A stretch of DNA of 60,000 nucleotides from Acanthaster planci (taxonomy: Eukaryota > Echinodermata > Asteroidea > Valvatida > Acanthasteridae): assembly GCF_001949145.1 (NCBI RefSeq), contig NW_019091596.1, positions 128,486 to 188,485 of the forward strand, read 5' to 3'. The notes under the pieces are model-generated. The model saw nothing but the letters and a program-made list of their open reading frames with translations. It had not been told where the DNA came from and ran no database searches. The number at the start of each line of letters is the position of its first letter. The first letter of the stretch is position 1. Shown here piece by piece: positions 22,683 through 37,350 of the stretch. Position numbers and translations under genes: made by a program.

Positions 22683-25600
22683 GTAAGGTGTTTAAGGGGG
22701 CCAACCTCAATCCCCGACCCCCGCTGGAAATAACCAGGCCCGCGACCGGGCCGCCGCCCCAAACCAACCCAGTCACGTCAAGTCGTCTAACCACCTCCCC
22801 CCTCCCTTTTTTGGGCTTTCCAGCTGATCTTCTTTTGGCCTGGTCGTGTTTACTAATTGTCATGACTGGAAAAGTAGCTCTCATTGCTCAAATTATTTGA
22901 CAGATGACAAAAGGGAGCCATCAATCTATCACGGTTTTCTGAAATTGTCGGCTCTGTGTAGGGCATCTCATTATTATACATCTTTGTCGACAGAGTTCAG
23001 TACTAGTGGGACATCCTTTGAACTCGCAGTTGCAAATGCTGCAAAAGATGGTCGAGTATAATGTCTTCCAGTGGTTCATGATTTATGTGGGGTTTTTGCT
23101 AGTTACTGTTGCTTGTGTTCTTAAATATTTTTAAGTGGTTCACTTGAAATGTAGGACTTTCACAAGAAATGTGGCGTGAAATGTTCAACTGTTGGCTTAT
23201 TGGATGATGTATCAACCAGCCTTGAAAATTGCTTTATCTCCTGACTTGATTTTTAGTAGATGTAAAAATCATAATCTATTCAACTTCCCATATTTTCTGG
23301 GATGTGGCATCATGCAAACACTCAAACTGATCAGGTTTCTTAACATTGTTATGCAAGTGAGTGTATCTGTTCAGTGTGTTGCTATTACTATTTCATTGTT
23401 GTGCACGGGCCTACATACATGTAGGTCAAGAATTGGAAGCTATTCTGCGGTTTGCCTTTTGAAGTTGACACAGTGGCCTATTTTGAAACAGTTTAGCACC
23501 TCATCATTAATCCCCAGTTTAACAAAACACATCTTCTGAGCATAGAAAATGCATTTAAATTAGATGCTTGTGCTAGTTGTAGTTGAGTGTGAAAGACCTC
23601 ACCTAACTCTGGCTAAAATTGCCTTTCAGAGACACTTAAAGTCATGAATGAATGTCTTTTTAAAAGTGTGTTTAAGTGATTGCTTTTTAATGGGGAAAAA
23701 ATCGAAGGGATTTTCTGACCTTTCTGCCTGTAGGAATGTTTTACTCATGCTAGATATGAATTAGTATTTGCACTGGCGCCAGTGGGCTGGTTCTTTGGTG
23801 AATTGTATCTCTTTTCTTGCCATGTAATACAATGCTGTATCATGTAATACAATGATTGTGCAGCATCCTGCTGGAAAAGTCTACATTGTAACCAATTCAG
23901 TGTGCTACTGTATTTAGCATTTGTGGCACACTATATTTCTTTCAGCATTTTGTGCACTGAATAAACTGAGTGATTGTTCAAGGTATCATTACTTATCACA
24001 GTTTTCCCTGCTATCTTGTGTATTTGCAAACACCAGATCAGACAGGGAAACACACTGCTTCCACATTATTACATATTGATTCTTCTGTTTATCATTAATT
24101 TTTTTCCAACACCCCAAGTCTGAGTTACTGGAACAGATATTATGTGTATACTGCCCTAGCAATCTCTGTCAGTGTGGTTCACTTAAAAACAAGCTTAGTA
24201 CATTTACAGGTAGTTTACCTATAACGTCCTGTAATGCACACGTAGAAACACTGTAGAAATAAAATTATGGTCTTGGATTTGACACTGCTGTAGTGAATGT
24301 TTTCAAAGAGTTGAATGGTTTTTTTAAAGACCATACTGGTTTAAATGGTTCGCACTCCGTCAAAAAAAAAAGAAATAGAAAAAAGGAATGCTGAAATGTA
24401 GTCTAAATTGCTGCCCTTTCCTCAGACGTGTTAGCAAGTTCCTTCCATCATTCATGGTATATTTTCAATCGCATATTATGTATGTATGTGTTTCTTCATG
24501 TACCTGAGTGAAATGAAATTGCCACAGACTTGAATGACTGGCAAACGATAGAAAATGTGAACCCTTACATGTAATGTTATCGACAGGCACTCCAACTGTA
24601 AAAACGTGCCCGGCTTCACACTTCCATACTGAAGTGCCAGTACTCGTTAACGTTTAGCCCACTGTACAATTTTTTTTTTTTACCCATTTATTATAGAGTA
24701 CACACACGCAACACACACATGCACACATACAGTTGTTCACACAGTAGAAACTGTATCAGTAGCCATAGTTGTGTGCCAGGGAACAACTCGAGTGCAACAT
24801 TATGCCATGAGAGAGGGTGGCTTTGTATTTTCAAGCAATGGGCCCCACATGGCACCCGAGATGAAATTGTGGCATGGTACAGGGAATATCATAGCATTCT
24901 CTCTCTCTCTGTCTCGGAGCATTAGCCAGTAGTCCAGGCGATCCATAGATGCGGGCAGTCACGGCAACCATAATGGCCCTAGCGCCGCCGCAGCACGGCC
25001 TGCCTTTACCGCCTCCGTGGCGGGTCAAATGAGGACACTGTTTGCACAGCAAACCGATATAATTTTTAAGGCGGCTTCTATTTATGCAGACCTCATCCGA
25101 CATAATACATACAAGCAAACGCGTACATACACTGATTGTGGAGTGGGCTTTTTTTTTTTTTTTTGGCTGGCATCTGTTGTTGCCAGGCTTTGCTCGATGT
25201 TGCAGATTAATTCTATAGTATCAGTTAGGCACTATATACTCCCGCCACTGATAACCAGTTTTGGTGCTGAATGCTTTTATCTTGCTCTCTCGATGGCTGG
25301 GACTCATTGGGGTGAATTTTGATCCCGCTTCTCTTCAAGTTGTTCGTGAGAGGAGGCCCCTCCCACCAGTGCATACCAAACAGGGCTGCTTTTTTTTTTG
25401 AGAGGGAAGAATGTACCTGATTTTTATCTTGAAGTGTGGTTACAGAGCAAGGGTGTTTTGTTTGGTGGGCATATGCACAGTAGCAGCAGAAATGGAACAA
25501 AAGTGAGCAACAGCACTGCATCTATGATATTGTGACAAAGTTCACCGTGTGAATCTCACACGCATATATGTAAAATATGTCCCGACTTCATGATACTGTT

Positions 25601-28600
25601 ATGGCAGATTCCATGTTGCAAGGAAACATGCAAGGGCCTGCTTTGACAGGACAGTTTCCTGGTAAAATCTATGCGCGATTTGACGACCAATTTTGATCTC
25701 CCGCCTTCCCTACCCTGGCTGTGTTGACAACTCATGTATATGTTCCTCTATGTGGAGCTTCCAATTGCATATTTCCTCCATGCAGTTTCCTGTCAGAACA
25801 AATAAACTCACAGTATTGGAAGGAAACCAATAGAATATCTAACTAAATGACATGGAGATCCCATGAAATCAAATACTGGCTGGTGTATCCAATTCTACTT
25901 ACACTTGTTGCCACAAATGTGCATCCACCTGATTTTATGGTTTTTCTTTGCTTTACTTATCCACTGGTCAATTTTCCCTTTGTTGACATAGTTGGATTCT
26001 GAATCAAATGTATTTGAGGCTTACTGTTCACAGCCTAGCTGTTTGTCAACTGATAGGCCTATTGTTTGTTTCCTTTTAGTGCATATATATTTTGGCTATT
26101 TTCATGTTTGGATCGGGTACATGTATAGCCTCTGTGTTCCTTAATCGAGGACAACTGGCCACATTGATGAGTAAGGCATTTTTAACTGTGTCCCAAATCT
26201 TAAAATTGTGAAACTGTTGAATGTAATGGTGCCAGACCATTTTTACAATTGGAGTACATTCCAAGCCCCCCTTTCAATTTGTTGAAAATGTGGTCGAGAA
26301 GGCTATCGCATGTTAAATCACAGATTTTAAACCACTCCCCTCAGTCGATAGGTATGTAATTGGTAATGAGATTTTATTTTACTTCTTTCATTTCTACTTT
26401 CAAGGGCCTCAAATAAAATTTTCATGTTGTTTTGATTTCCAAATTGCTAACTCGTAAATAAAGTCTACTGGTTAAGGTCTAGAACTTGGATGTATTGTAT
26501 TCTGTTACAAGGTTATTGGACTTGAGCTAAGCGAAATCCAGCCCCTCTTAGGAACAAACCATTTGTTTTAGGAAAGGATGCTGCCTGAATGATTGTGTTC
26601 AAATGAAAATTCACCAGTGACAAATCTTTTGACAAAATGACTAATGGTAAGGGTTTGATTGTAGAGGGCAGAAAGAGATATACATGTACAAAAGTACTTG
26701 TGCACTGTACTTACATGTACTTTGTTCAGAATGTTCTACACTCCTATTGAGAAAAGGTTAGGCCCTCACATTCATGGTGGTGTGCACAGGGTTGATCTAA
26801 AAAGTTGAATTGAGGATCTGGGTTCATGAGAAAAATGCTTACTGTTGGCTTGGATTTTCTTCCCTCTGTTTCCTGTGTCATAGTTTACTCTGCATTTCTG
26901 ACCCATTCAGTTGTACGACCTTTTGTCCAAGAAAAATCTGGCAGTGAAGGCTGCTGGAAAGTTCACCAGTGAATGCGTGTGATGCAAACCATGTGCCCGC
27001 CAGTAGTCCGCGGGCGATTTATGGAGCATGTAGTCTCAATCAGTTGCAGGGGCAGGAGATGTCCTGTTCCTAATTATGTTCACAATCTTAAAACCGAGAA
27101 GGCTTGCTGGGGCCAAGCAGGCAATTCCTGCTGGGGCTCTGGCAGTTTTGTGGTGCTCAGTCGGCTGGTAATCCCCTCCTCAAGTGTCCCGATCCCTCTG
27201 GTTGTGAAGGGTATTTTTTGGGGGGGGGGATTGTGCAGAATTTGCGAAGGATTTTGAAACTTCTGTAGAAAATCAGTAACAGTTTGGGGGTTTATCATGA
27301 CTATTAGATTACAGAGAAGTTTGGTTTCGTTCATTAAATGCAGGCCCAAGTTGATCTAATACCCTATTTCATTTGAAAGGAGATTTTAGTCAGAGCCCAC
27401 AAGGGTATGTGGGAAATTATATTGAAATTGCAGGATTTAGTGCTTTTTTTTTGAATCCCTAATCGTCTCAACACTACAATGTATTGTTTTTTCTAAAGAA
27501 TTGTTTGTGTTAGATTGATAGCCTCCTGTATCATCCAAAGTATGCACATGCAAAGATTTACTTTTTTATCAATCTAGGGCAAATTCTGTTTTGTTCACAA
27601 TTCAAGTAAAGTATCTTACTGCATAATGTTCATTTTCTCAGCAAATTTATGTAGTTATTTTATCGGCATTTTCTAAATGATCTAATTTCATTGGTAATTT
27701 CAGCAGTGAGTCAATTTCCGTTCTCACTAGTGATCTGCACCACTCGTGAGAAATTTGAAATATTTTCGACAAGTATAGCAACCTTGCACTAGGTGTTACA
27801 CTTGGTTACTTTCACTTCTCTACAGTGAACCTTCAAGCTTTGATACTGAAGTGTGGTTAAGTTTTGAAGTAATTGAAACTAAAATGATGTCGGGCCCAGG
27901 TACCTTTGAAAGACAAACAACAGCTAAATTTTTCTTACGTCATTCCATATATTTTTCAAAAGCTATAAAGACAGTTTCCTTGGTCTCCATATCCAAACCG
28001 GTACACATATTCTTGCATAGAATAATATACATGGGGAAAGAATGGTAGATGGCACATGCTATCAGTATCAAATGCTTACATTGCGAAATCACAAGGAAAA
28101 AAGTATTGTAACTCCCATTAGTTATTTTCTCCAGAAACCAGGTGTTGGCCTGGTTGAAGTCAGCACAACCTCTCTCAACAGAAAAATCTGTTGAAGCAGA
28201 TACTGATCACAGTCATGCCTTTGCTTGATGTAGTCACTTCCTGATGGAGTGTATTTTGTCCCGGTGATTTACCTTAACTGTGAAGTTTTTATTTACGGTT
28301 TTGATCACAATAAATGTACATGTAAGTGCCTATTAAGAAATAGTTCTCCTGTGTACGGAGTACACAAAAATGATTTATGGAGCCCTGACTATTTAGCATG
28401 GGCATGGGGTATGACGGTCACCTTACCACACCAAGATAATGTTCTTATGACAAATAACCAAGTGCACAACACTGTAGTGGCTGGCAGCTATTTGACCTTT
28501 GAACCTTGACCTTTGTATCAGCACCAAGACTGCAGCTTGCCACACCAAACTCTTAACCACATTTGGCACATCAGATAACAATCTGTAAGAATGTGCATGT

Positions 28601-30000
28601 ACATGTGCAGCGTGTGCATGTCAGTGCCATGGGTTAGCCATGGTTCACCATGAATCAAAATCTGTTGGACAAAGCTCATACAGCATAAGGGGAACAGGAC
28701 AGAGTCTGTATTCCTTGGCAGAAGGTGTAAACATGGATAGGTATACCTGTATGCAGTGTGTTGGCCAGTCTTTTATACTCTGGTGGAGGTGTATTTGGAT
28801 AACTGAAAATTATTGACGCCATCAGTCCAGGAATTTTCCATATATCAAGTTGGGACTCAACCCCGGTGCCATTACCGCAGTCACAGCACAATGCACGGTC
28901 TTGAACCCACATATAAATCACCCGATCTTCCACAGCAGCTGGGGGGGGGGAACCAGGGCCCCAGTGCCCCTTTGCTCGAGGCACTGTGAACTCTGTTTAC
29001 GCTTGGAATGTAAGACCTGGAGTCCCCTTGCTTCTTTACAATTTGCCTTCTGTATGGGATGCATGGTGAGGTCTGGAGGTTTTTTTCTCTTTCTCTCCTC
29101 TGGAAGTCTGAATGAAACAGAACACAAAGAAGGCAAATGTGCCCTCAAATATCCCACAACGGAGTATTTGTTGTTATTCTCTACTGCTTTCAGGTGGATG
29201 CCTTTTCACACGTGTACCTGTGCTGTAATGGCAGAGATTGTTTTGTGAAGAGTGGAGATGATGCTTTATATGAAAAAAAATCTCTTCAGTTCCAAGTCTT
29301 TTTTAATCTCAGAAAGGACTTGGATGGTAGTAGTGATGTAACAATGCTGAGGTACTCGGGGACAGAAATCATGTATGACTGTTCGTGTACATGTACATGT
29401 ATGTTCAAAACTGTTCAATTTAGGGCATTTCCTTGTGAATGCTACACGAAGTAGCACGGTGATGCTGCACTCTGGTGAAACACACATGCCCCTACAAATT
29501 GTGCCCTCTGTCTTGTCTTATACATGTAAACATAGTCCTACATTTATAACATGCAGCGTGATTCATCATTTTTTTTAACCTCTTTTTCGGAAGTGGGGCT
29601 TAATTGTGAGTTGCTGTATTGGTGGATTTATTCATGTACAACTCAATTTACTTCACAGGGGGGGGAAGTCAAGGTCACTTATTCTCTCCAAATTCTTGCA
29701 CAGGGCCATGATAATTAGGTCTTAGAGTGTAAGCCAGACATCACCCAGATTAGGTCTGTGTTTGAAGAGTGAACAGTCCTACCTTTTTTTAGAACGGGAA
29801 ATCTTTGATAAAACTCGAGGGTTGATGCCTGTAACATTGCACCACAGGACACAATTGAATATTTCAAATACTTGTCCACTCGTTGGATGACCATGTTTCT
29901 TCTTGAAAAATCCTAGTGACTCTGGATTGTATAAATATCAGTAGGGGGTGAGTGACAAAAGAATGTGCACTCCAGTATTGTGATAGGAAACCATTGCTTT

Positions 30001-31135
30001 GGGCCGCCCGATTACCCATTAAAGACTAGTCATACACGCAGGTGACGGCAGGTTATCTGTCTAACCGAGTTTCTCCATTTTGCAAGGGAGATAATGCCCC
30101 GGTCCTATTTGCCATAACCCTTAATTGTTATCTCATTTGCTGATAAACCGTTTAAAAAAGTTGGTCACAGGGCGCGAAGGACAAAAGGAGTTGTTCAGAC
30201 TCATTGCCGCGACAGCTCCTTCTCTTGTGATCAGTCAAAACAGCATGCACTTTTTGGCAGCGCGATTAGGAGAACATCTGCCATTGTCCCACCCCGGGTT
30301 GCGTGCGACTTACCCCACTTTGGGTGCGATAAAGTATTCTCAGGGTGTTGAATCAGCGATAAATGTCCTAGAATGCGGACCCAGGTGGAGAGCTGGTGCC
30401 CTTAACGGCCAACGATTCTGGAATGGATCTGGAGAAAGTGTACAACAAACAAGAGAACTAACAAATGGAGCTGCAAAATATCTAAATAAGGAAATAAAAT
30501 TTGAACTTCAGGGTTACAGCTGCCACCCTCTGTAATCCATAAATGTTAAATTTTTTGTATCGTACCACTTGCATATTAAGCCCAACAGTGTTTTCAACAG
30601 CAGCAACAACAGATTTGTTTAATAACAGAAGTAAGGAGAAAGAGCAGCACATCGGTTACTATCATGATGGACACAAAAACATATTTACGGTCTCATCATG
30701 GATTTATCGTGCGGCAGGAATATGGCACATCCTAATACCTTGCCCCGGTGATATTTTCTTGCCGCAGCCTGAAAACGCATCCAACAAAAGCCATTAAGGC
30801 CCGCCGCAACCCTTGGGAGGGCAACAGATATCCCCGCGTAGTTTTCCCGTCCCCCACTCAGCAACGCTGAACTCCATGATTAATAAAGTGATCGGGACTC
30901 ACCGGAGACCCGCAGCGCTCCCCCATCCTCAACGCTCGTCTCACATCAGCCATCCCGTCCCTATCCAGGCTCGGGCCCCAGCGTCTGTAATTTGGTACGA
31001 TTGGGGGGCTCGCACGGAGCCGTGGCAACATTTTCATTACATCACGGGAGGCTTAGGCGGAGCGGAGAGTGGGAAAGATTTCTCTAGTGTTTTCCACCTT
31101 GCCCATACACTTAGCGAGCTAATAAAGTGAACAAC
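30001..31135 (+). promoter_or_regulatory. Candidate enhancer / conserved noncoding block
   Basis: This stretch has no repeats, keeps many CpGs and is denser in factor-like words than its flanks. GATA-type sites lie at 30053-30058 (TTATCT), 30089-30094 (AGATAA) and 30128-30133 (TTATCT), all within 81 bp, with TGATAA just after. A Pbx-Hox octamer TGATTAAT lies at 30877-30884, in a GC-rich tail (30780-31030). The long frames here begin with non-ATG codons and resemble no protein. Enhancer function is inferred only from composition and motifs. Confidence 0.3.
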
Positions 31136-34100
31136 CGCGGGTTTGGGGCAGACCTTTTAGTTCACAGATAACAAGTTTTGAGGCCCTTTCGACTCATACA
31201 CTCACACACTCAGCTTCTGCCATTTATCACTAAACTGTCATCATAAAAATGCATCCTGAAGTTGAAATTCTTTTGGAAAGTACATAATCTGATCCAAGGC
31301 TATATTTTCATTTGATGAAAATATTAAAAGTTGACTTACATGTAAACTGTTAATAACAGCTTCTTTTTCATTCTTTTATTTTCATCCGGTGACACTGTTT
31401 CTTGTTACTCAGTCGATGAGAACATATTCTGTAAAATAGGATTAACAACATGTGCATAAATGCTCACAAGATATAAATTAGTTGACTTTTCATTATTATG
31501 AGACAAAAATGTGCGAAAGCTAGCAAACACAGTTTTATGAGAGAATCAGAAATTTATGTCATTACGTTCATAAAGTATATGCACGCACGTTTTGATCCTT
31601 AATGAAGCCTTATGAATGCAGGCCTGCACTCACCTTTAATGTTGATTTGGTTCACCCAGATTGACCTTGTAGGAGATAGTGAGGGAGAATTAAAGGTTTC
31701 CGCACTCAGGATCTGGCCATTTCCAATTTGGGAGGCTGACTCACAATTTTTTTCTTCTCTCTCGCTCTCTTGCTCTCTATTTCATCTTCTTTCTCAGTTC
31801 TGTGGTTCGCAGTGTGCGCTAACTGTTGAATGTTGACACTAGCGGCGGGATATTTTGGAGGAAATTTACGCAGGCGTCCCAGCCATGGATCAGTTGATAC
31901 CTTCCATGTTATTCTAAGATTGGGGCCGTAATTCCTCTGCAGGAAGAGTATTAATGGCTGGATTTTGTTTTGGGCAGTCCTGTGCACAAGCTGTGAAGCC
32001 TTTTAGGCTGCCTGCGCCCTGTGTGTATATATAAAGAACACCTTGATTTTTTTGCGACAAAACCCCACATAGAATCACTGAGGTATAGTCACCCTAAATA
32101 TTCGGCATGTCTCAATTGATACAAGACAAAAAAAAGTGACCGGTATTTCAAAACAGTTTCTTCTACATGTGTTTTGCTGCAAATTTACGTCAAAAATTGA
32201 CAAAATGCAAATACTATATTACTAACTGTTCAGTCCCCCCAAAAAATTGATATGTACATGTTTAAGTAGAGTGTGGACTGAGTATGTGACAGTGAAAATG
32301 GCTCATGATCTTAAAAAAAGCTAAAAATCCACAGGCTAGGATTGCAACTTGCTGCCACTTTGCAGCCTGGGTGAAACCACTCCTGACACCTCCTCCCCTC
32401 ACAGAAGTCCGGTCCAGCAGGGGCCGTTGATGATGGGGCCAGCAGTGTCCCCCCATTGCCAGTGTCAGGGCTGCCCCTTAAGCATTGCAGTTGTGCACTG
32501 CACAGCGCAGACACAACGTAGCCCACCACTGGCAAATTAATTTGTAACTCGTACTCCAGTCCACCTCCTCCCCCCCTAGTCTTTCCAATCTGTGGATGAG
32601 AGAGATCGTCAATTAATTAAATTGCAGGAGTGACATGGCACTCGAAACAGTGTGAACAGCAAACAAAGGAAAATATTATTATCAATTTGGCTGATGTGCA
32701 GAATTCTGTGGCAAGCTAATTGTTCATACTGCTGCTACCTTTCAGAACCTGTGTCATATTTGAAGGTTAAAATTAATCTGCCCAAGAAGGTATTTCTGCT
32801 TTTAGTTTAAAAAGATAGTTGTTTTACCTGTTTTTTGGTTAAAAAGAGGAATTAACAAACGAACCAGTTGCAGAGTGTTGTTTTGTTTGAAGTATTCCTG
32901 TTTCAAATTATTTTTATTATGTTTGGTAATCAAAAACATGCTGCAAAATTTTCACAATAACTCTGTCAACTCAATCAATACTTGAGCAAATCTGAAAGAA
33001 ACTTCCAACAGTTTTTGGAACCAGGAATTGGACACAGCATACTATCTGTATGTCACCTGGCCATCCCAACCGCTATCCTCTTCCTCTTTGCTAAGGAACA
33101 TTTCTCCACAAAATCCACCCCCTTGCCAACCTGGAAATCTCAAGGATTTCTGCGGCTTGCTCTGCCTCCTTCCTGGTTACACCCCTTATTCCCCTTGCCA
33201 AAAAAATACTTATTTTCTGGTCAGACTCCCACCAGCAGTAGAGCACCTTGAATATCATATACAAACGTTGGCACTTATTTTGTGTGCGCGCATAATTCCC
33301 TTTTTTTTTGTCGTCTTCATCGCCTTCGAGGGGAAGTTCTCGTTCGTCATTTGGTGAAGGAAGTTATTTTAGCAATTCATAATCTGAAGTGTTAGTTGGG
33401 TTTCCCCGTTCAGGAAATGGAGCGATTGAATGAGCCTGTTGGGTCCGCCTGGGTTATGTGAAGAGCTCTCCCTTTCATGTGATATTCTGACAGTTATTTT
33501 CAACATCACACATCTGTTTCAATTGCTGCCGTAAATTTTAGTAACCATGACACAGGCAAGACATCATGTCATAAATCGGTTATGCATTTATAATGCATGA
33601 ATGTTACAGAAAACCCATGCATACTCAAAATACCTAGTGTTTTTCCTGCCCTTGTGTAAAGAGTGATTCTTACTTCAGAAGGCCAGCTGTACATTTATAA
33701 CCAGTGTGGAGTACAAACTTTCAGAATGAATCATTGCAGGCCAGTTACCAAGAGAATATTGATATGGGAGAAACATAAGATTGGTTCCTTTACTTTGTTT
33801 GACAGCCTGTAGTATTGTACAAGTACTTTCATTTTAACTGAAGATTTTTTCCAGCTACATTACATAGTTTCCTGAGTTTTTGAGTACACCTTTGCTTACC
33901 CTGGCTAGCTTGAAATGTTTATTGTCCTTGTTTTCTTCTCTCCCTTCATGTATATTCTCCTCTGTCAAACTTTTTTCTCCTGGCCAAATAAATAGTAATA
34001 ATAATAATAATAGCAGGGTCAGCGATTATCTGCCTCCCCCAAGCAGCTTCTGTAATTTGCCATTTTTCAGTTGTGATCATTTGTACTGAGGGATGTGACC

Positions 34101-34889
34101 TAACTGTGGAAAATCCACAGACTAAAAAAAGATACAAGGTTAAAGGTCACATAAGCTGCTTGTTCAGGAGAGCAGGACACAATCATGACAATGCAATGGT
34201 TTCTATGGTGGCATTCCTTCTAGGTACTCACTTTAGGCTTGTAATTGGACACCAATCTGTAATGGTGGCTTTCTGTCCTTGAATATTTTCAGTTTCAACC
34301 TCTCTGTATACAGGAGAGGGGACATAGTGAACATTGAACTGGGAAAGAAAGCTCATACATGAACTCACCCAAGGGAGGTGAGGGGTCAGACATGTTGCTC
34401 TGAAGTGGAGCAAGGTTGATTTTTTTTTCCATGGCACAATGCTGTATTCTTTCCTGCATGTTTGCCGGCTTTGTTGGACTGGAGTCATTCTGTCACAAGT
34501 TTACATCACATCAGTTCACAAATCTGATCGTTGGTAAAAGAGGATGGTGGCTCATTTTGAAGAGCCTGTGACTTGTTCCTAAAGACTTGATGGTTTTGAC
34601 TGACTTGAGAAGGGTTTATGATAGCTTAGGCTGCAACAATTTATGCGTCTTAGAGCACAGTGAATAGATTTGAACAAATTTTAAACCTGGTTGTGATAGG
34701 CTTAGTTGAGGAGAAGCAACTTCCTGATGCATCAGTAATCTCAACACTAGTATTCTCATTCTCCAATGGCATCATAATATGAAAAGCTGTGTCATGACAA
34801 TTGGCAATAGTTGGGGCTTCACATACATGTAACAGTGAAAAACACTTCAAAATCTGAGCGAATTTTTAGAGCAGACGAACACCTGTAAT

Positions 34890-34931
34890 AGTGTCTCTTA
34901 TCCCAATGTAGACATTGGGATTAGAGACACT
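34890..34931. repeat. Near-perfect 19-bp-stem hairpin
   Basis: AGTGTCTCTTATCCCAATG (34890-34908) and CATTGGGATTAGAGACACT (34913-34931) are reverse complements with one mismatch and are separated by a TAGA loop. Pairing stops abruptly at both outer ends. The stem is too short for a typical animal pre-miRNA (about 60-80 nt) and does not look like a transposon end. In an intron RNA it would form a stable stem-loop. Confidence 0.8.
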
Positions 34932-36999
34932 GGCTATCTGTACACCCATACACTACAGAACATCAGGACAACTTGTGAAAACATGGGATGCAGTTCAGTG
35001 CATGCAGAATTGCCCAGCAGCTTATTAACACGGCCTCAGCTCGCATTGACTGTGAGATCATTCGTATTATTTTTGACCTCTGTATCCTGGCCTCAGTGTT
35101 GCAATATACTACTTTTTTTAAAAAAAGCCATATTGTTGCTCTCCTAAAATTTGTTCAATTTCGACTTGTGATGGTATGAATTGAATTGTGTGCTCGAGTA
35201 TGTAATTGAGTAAAAAAAATTTTGATGTGGGCCTGCACGTCTCCCTGTTAGTTGGACTTGGATTGTACATGCCCTCAAAAAAGAGGAATTTGAAACTTGT
35301 TCGTAGGATTACACAATGGTTTTCTCTGTAGGGTTTACCCTCATTTGCTCTGAGCACTCTTGAGCACTTTACGTGTTTTCACATGGAAATGAAAACACAT
35401 TGCAGACACGGATGATCAATGTGGATCTATCACACCGCCTGACAGCCCACATCATCATGCCAGTCATATGCATCAATGAAGGTCCATGTCGCAGTGTGTG
35501 TGTGGTTGCTGGTATGTACCTGTACAATGTACATGTCAATATACACGAATAGTTCATACTCTAAGAGGATCCATCATTGTTTAGATTTTGGTTTTTGACA
35601 GTTTTCTGGTTTTGTTTTGTGGTTTTGCTGGGTTTGCTTTTTTGTGTGCGTGAAATTTTTGTTTGTGTTTGTTTGAGGCTTGTAGCTTTTATTGTGGTTT
35701 TTATTGCACCTATATGTATGCATTTTGTGCATTACAATTTGAGGATTTTACATTTGTACATAAATTGATAACTATGTATTTAATTGATACGCCTGTTCAG
35801 TAGTAACCTGCCAGTAGTAACCAGTAGGTACACGTACCTGGCTCAGTCACAAATTTTATCCATTCCCTCCGATTTTCAAAAAAAGGGGAGCATTATTATT
35901 TTTTTCATTCATGAATTAGCAAATGTATTTTATATGCTTCATTTCAGGAACTTTTAGGGGTCATCTCAATTCACACTTTACTACTGCAGTGCATACAAAT
36001 TCCACATTGCTCTGTCTTCCACATTCTCCCCTCTGACCTGAATGATCTTTGAACTTTGATCCCCCATGCATGCATACATTAGAGGAAAGCTGGGCTATTT
36101 GACTCCTCCCTTGCTCTCCTTGACCCAATATCCTCCACTAGGAAGCACCCTGCCTCTTCCATGGTAGGCCAGGGGAAGACACTAGTTAACTGGCCAATTG
36201 GAGCCTTCCTCCTCCCCACAGAGGGTAGAAAATGTGCCCTGAATTGGTTTTTTTGGGGGGAGGGCAAATACAGGGATAAAGGGGGCTTTGATGGCTCCTC
36301 AAAAGATATAGCTGTTTTGAGGTGATACAAGATAACGATCTTAAGAATTGATAGTGAGTTGTGATCATGATAAATCTTTCTCCAAAAACTTTTCTTCAGT
36401 GATGGATGGGATGAAATAATTTAAATTCAAATGCTTTTGTCAATATGCTGTTACAGCTGTAAGCTACACATTAAATTCTACTGCAAAGAATTTCTGTGAT
36501 GAAAACTGTACCAGTATATTTTCTTCAGATAATTTGAAAATGGTAAGTTGTTTTGACCTTTTCTTAGTTGATTTTTTATTAAATTTTATTAAAATTAGGG
36601 AATTATTTAATCATAAATTTAGCATACACATAGATATTTCCAGTTGAAGTCTGTTTTCCTCATAGGTTTAGGCAGTTTCTTTAAGTCTTTAAGGATACAT
36701 TTTGGGTCTGAAAAGTACTTTTGTCGTTTTTTCGTCTGGCAATGGATTTTAATCTCTGTGCTTAAAGTCCATTACTGTATTTTGCAATGACTAATTCTTC
36801 AAAACTGTGTAAAAATTGTTTTTACTAAGTGTCATATTCAACTTGTTCAAGTGGGATTTGGAAATGACATTGTATTATATTCGTTTCAGTTGTAAAGGGC
36901 CCCATGTATAAATCTGTCAAAGATGTCAACAAGTACTATTATAAATGCATTATAAGTAGCAAGCAGTGTGTGCGCATGCAGGACTCCCCATCTCATTTT

Positions 37000-37350
37000 C
37001 CCAGGGCTTTCAGAGCTCGTATTAATGCAATAATTCCCTCCATTTTTTCGTCGCAAATCCAATTTGATGAGCACTCCCCGATTGATAGTGGAGCCTAATG
37101 CGTCCGTAGGCGCAGCCAACAATGGCTGGAAACGGACCCCGAAAGTCGATCTGCTGACGTGTGCGGAGGCCTGAATCTTCTCCCAACGCAGGGATGGATT
37201 ACATGTATCAAGAGCGTGTTTATTCTATCAAACATGTCCATTGACCGCGCTGGAGCGGTGCCGCAGCCCGCTGTAACATTAGTCCAAATCGTAGCTAATG
37301 ACCGGCGTTCCGTACCGTGCTTCCATTTAGTTGGCTCCTCACGATGTGTA
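37000..37350 (+). promoter_or_regulatory. Candidate regulatory island with SOX and TALE-like sites
   Basis: This CpG-retaining, repeat-free stretch stands out from the T-rich surroundings. It contains ATTAATGCAATAATT (near 37021-37035), GATTGAT (37080-37086), the SOX-type word AACAATGG (37118-37125) and a CTGACGTG word near 37153. No protein match was seen in any frame. This is inference from composition. Confidence 0.28.

Noticed and set aside
30125-30535. 136-codon plus-strand frame.
   Set aside because: It begins at TTG, not ATG, resembles no family, and lies in CpG-rich regulatory-looking DNA where long chance frames are expected.
31740-31837. Long pyrimidine tract and CTCAG acceptor-like site at 31799.
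   Set aside because: The frame continuing from Pbx exon 2 stops after about ten codons and matches nothing.
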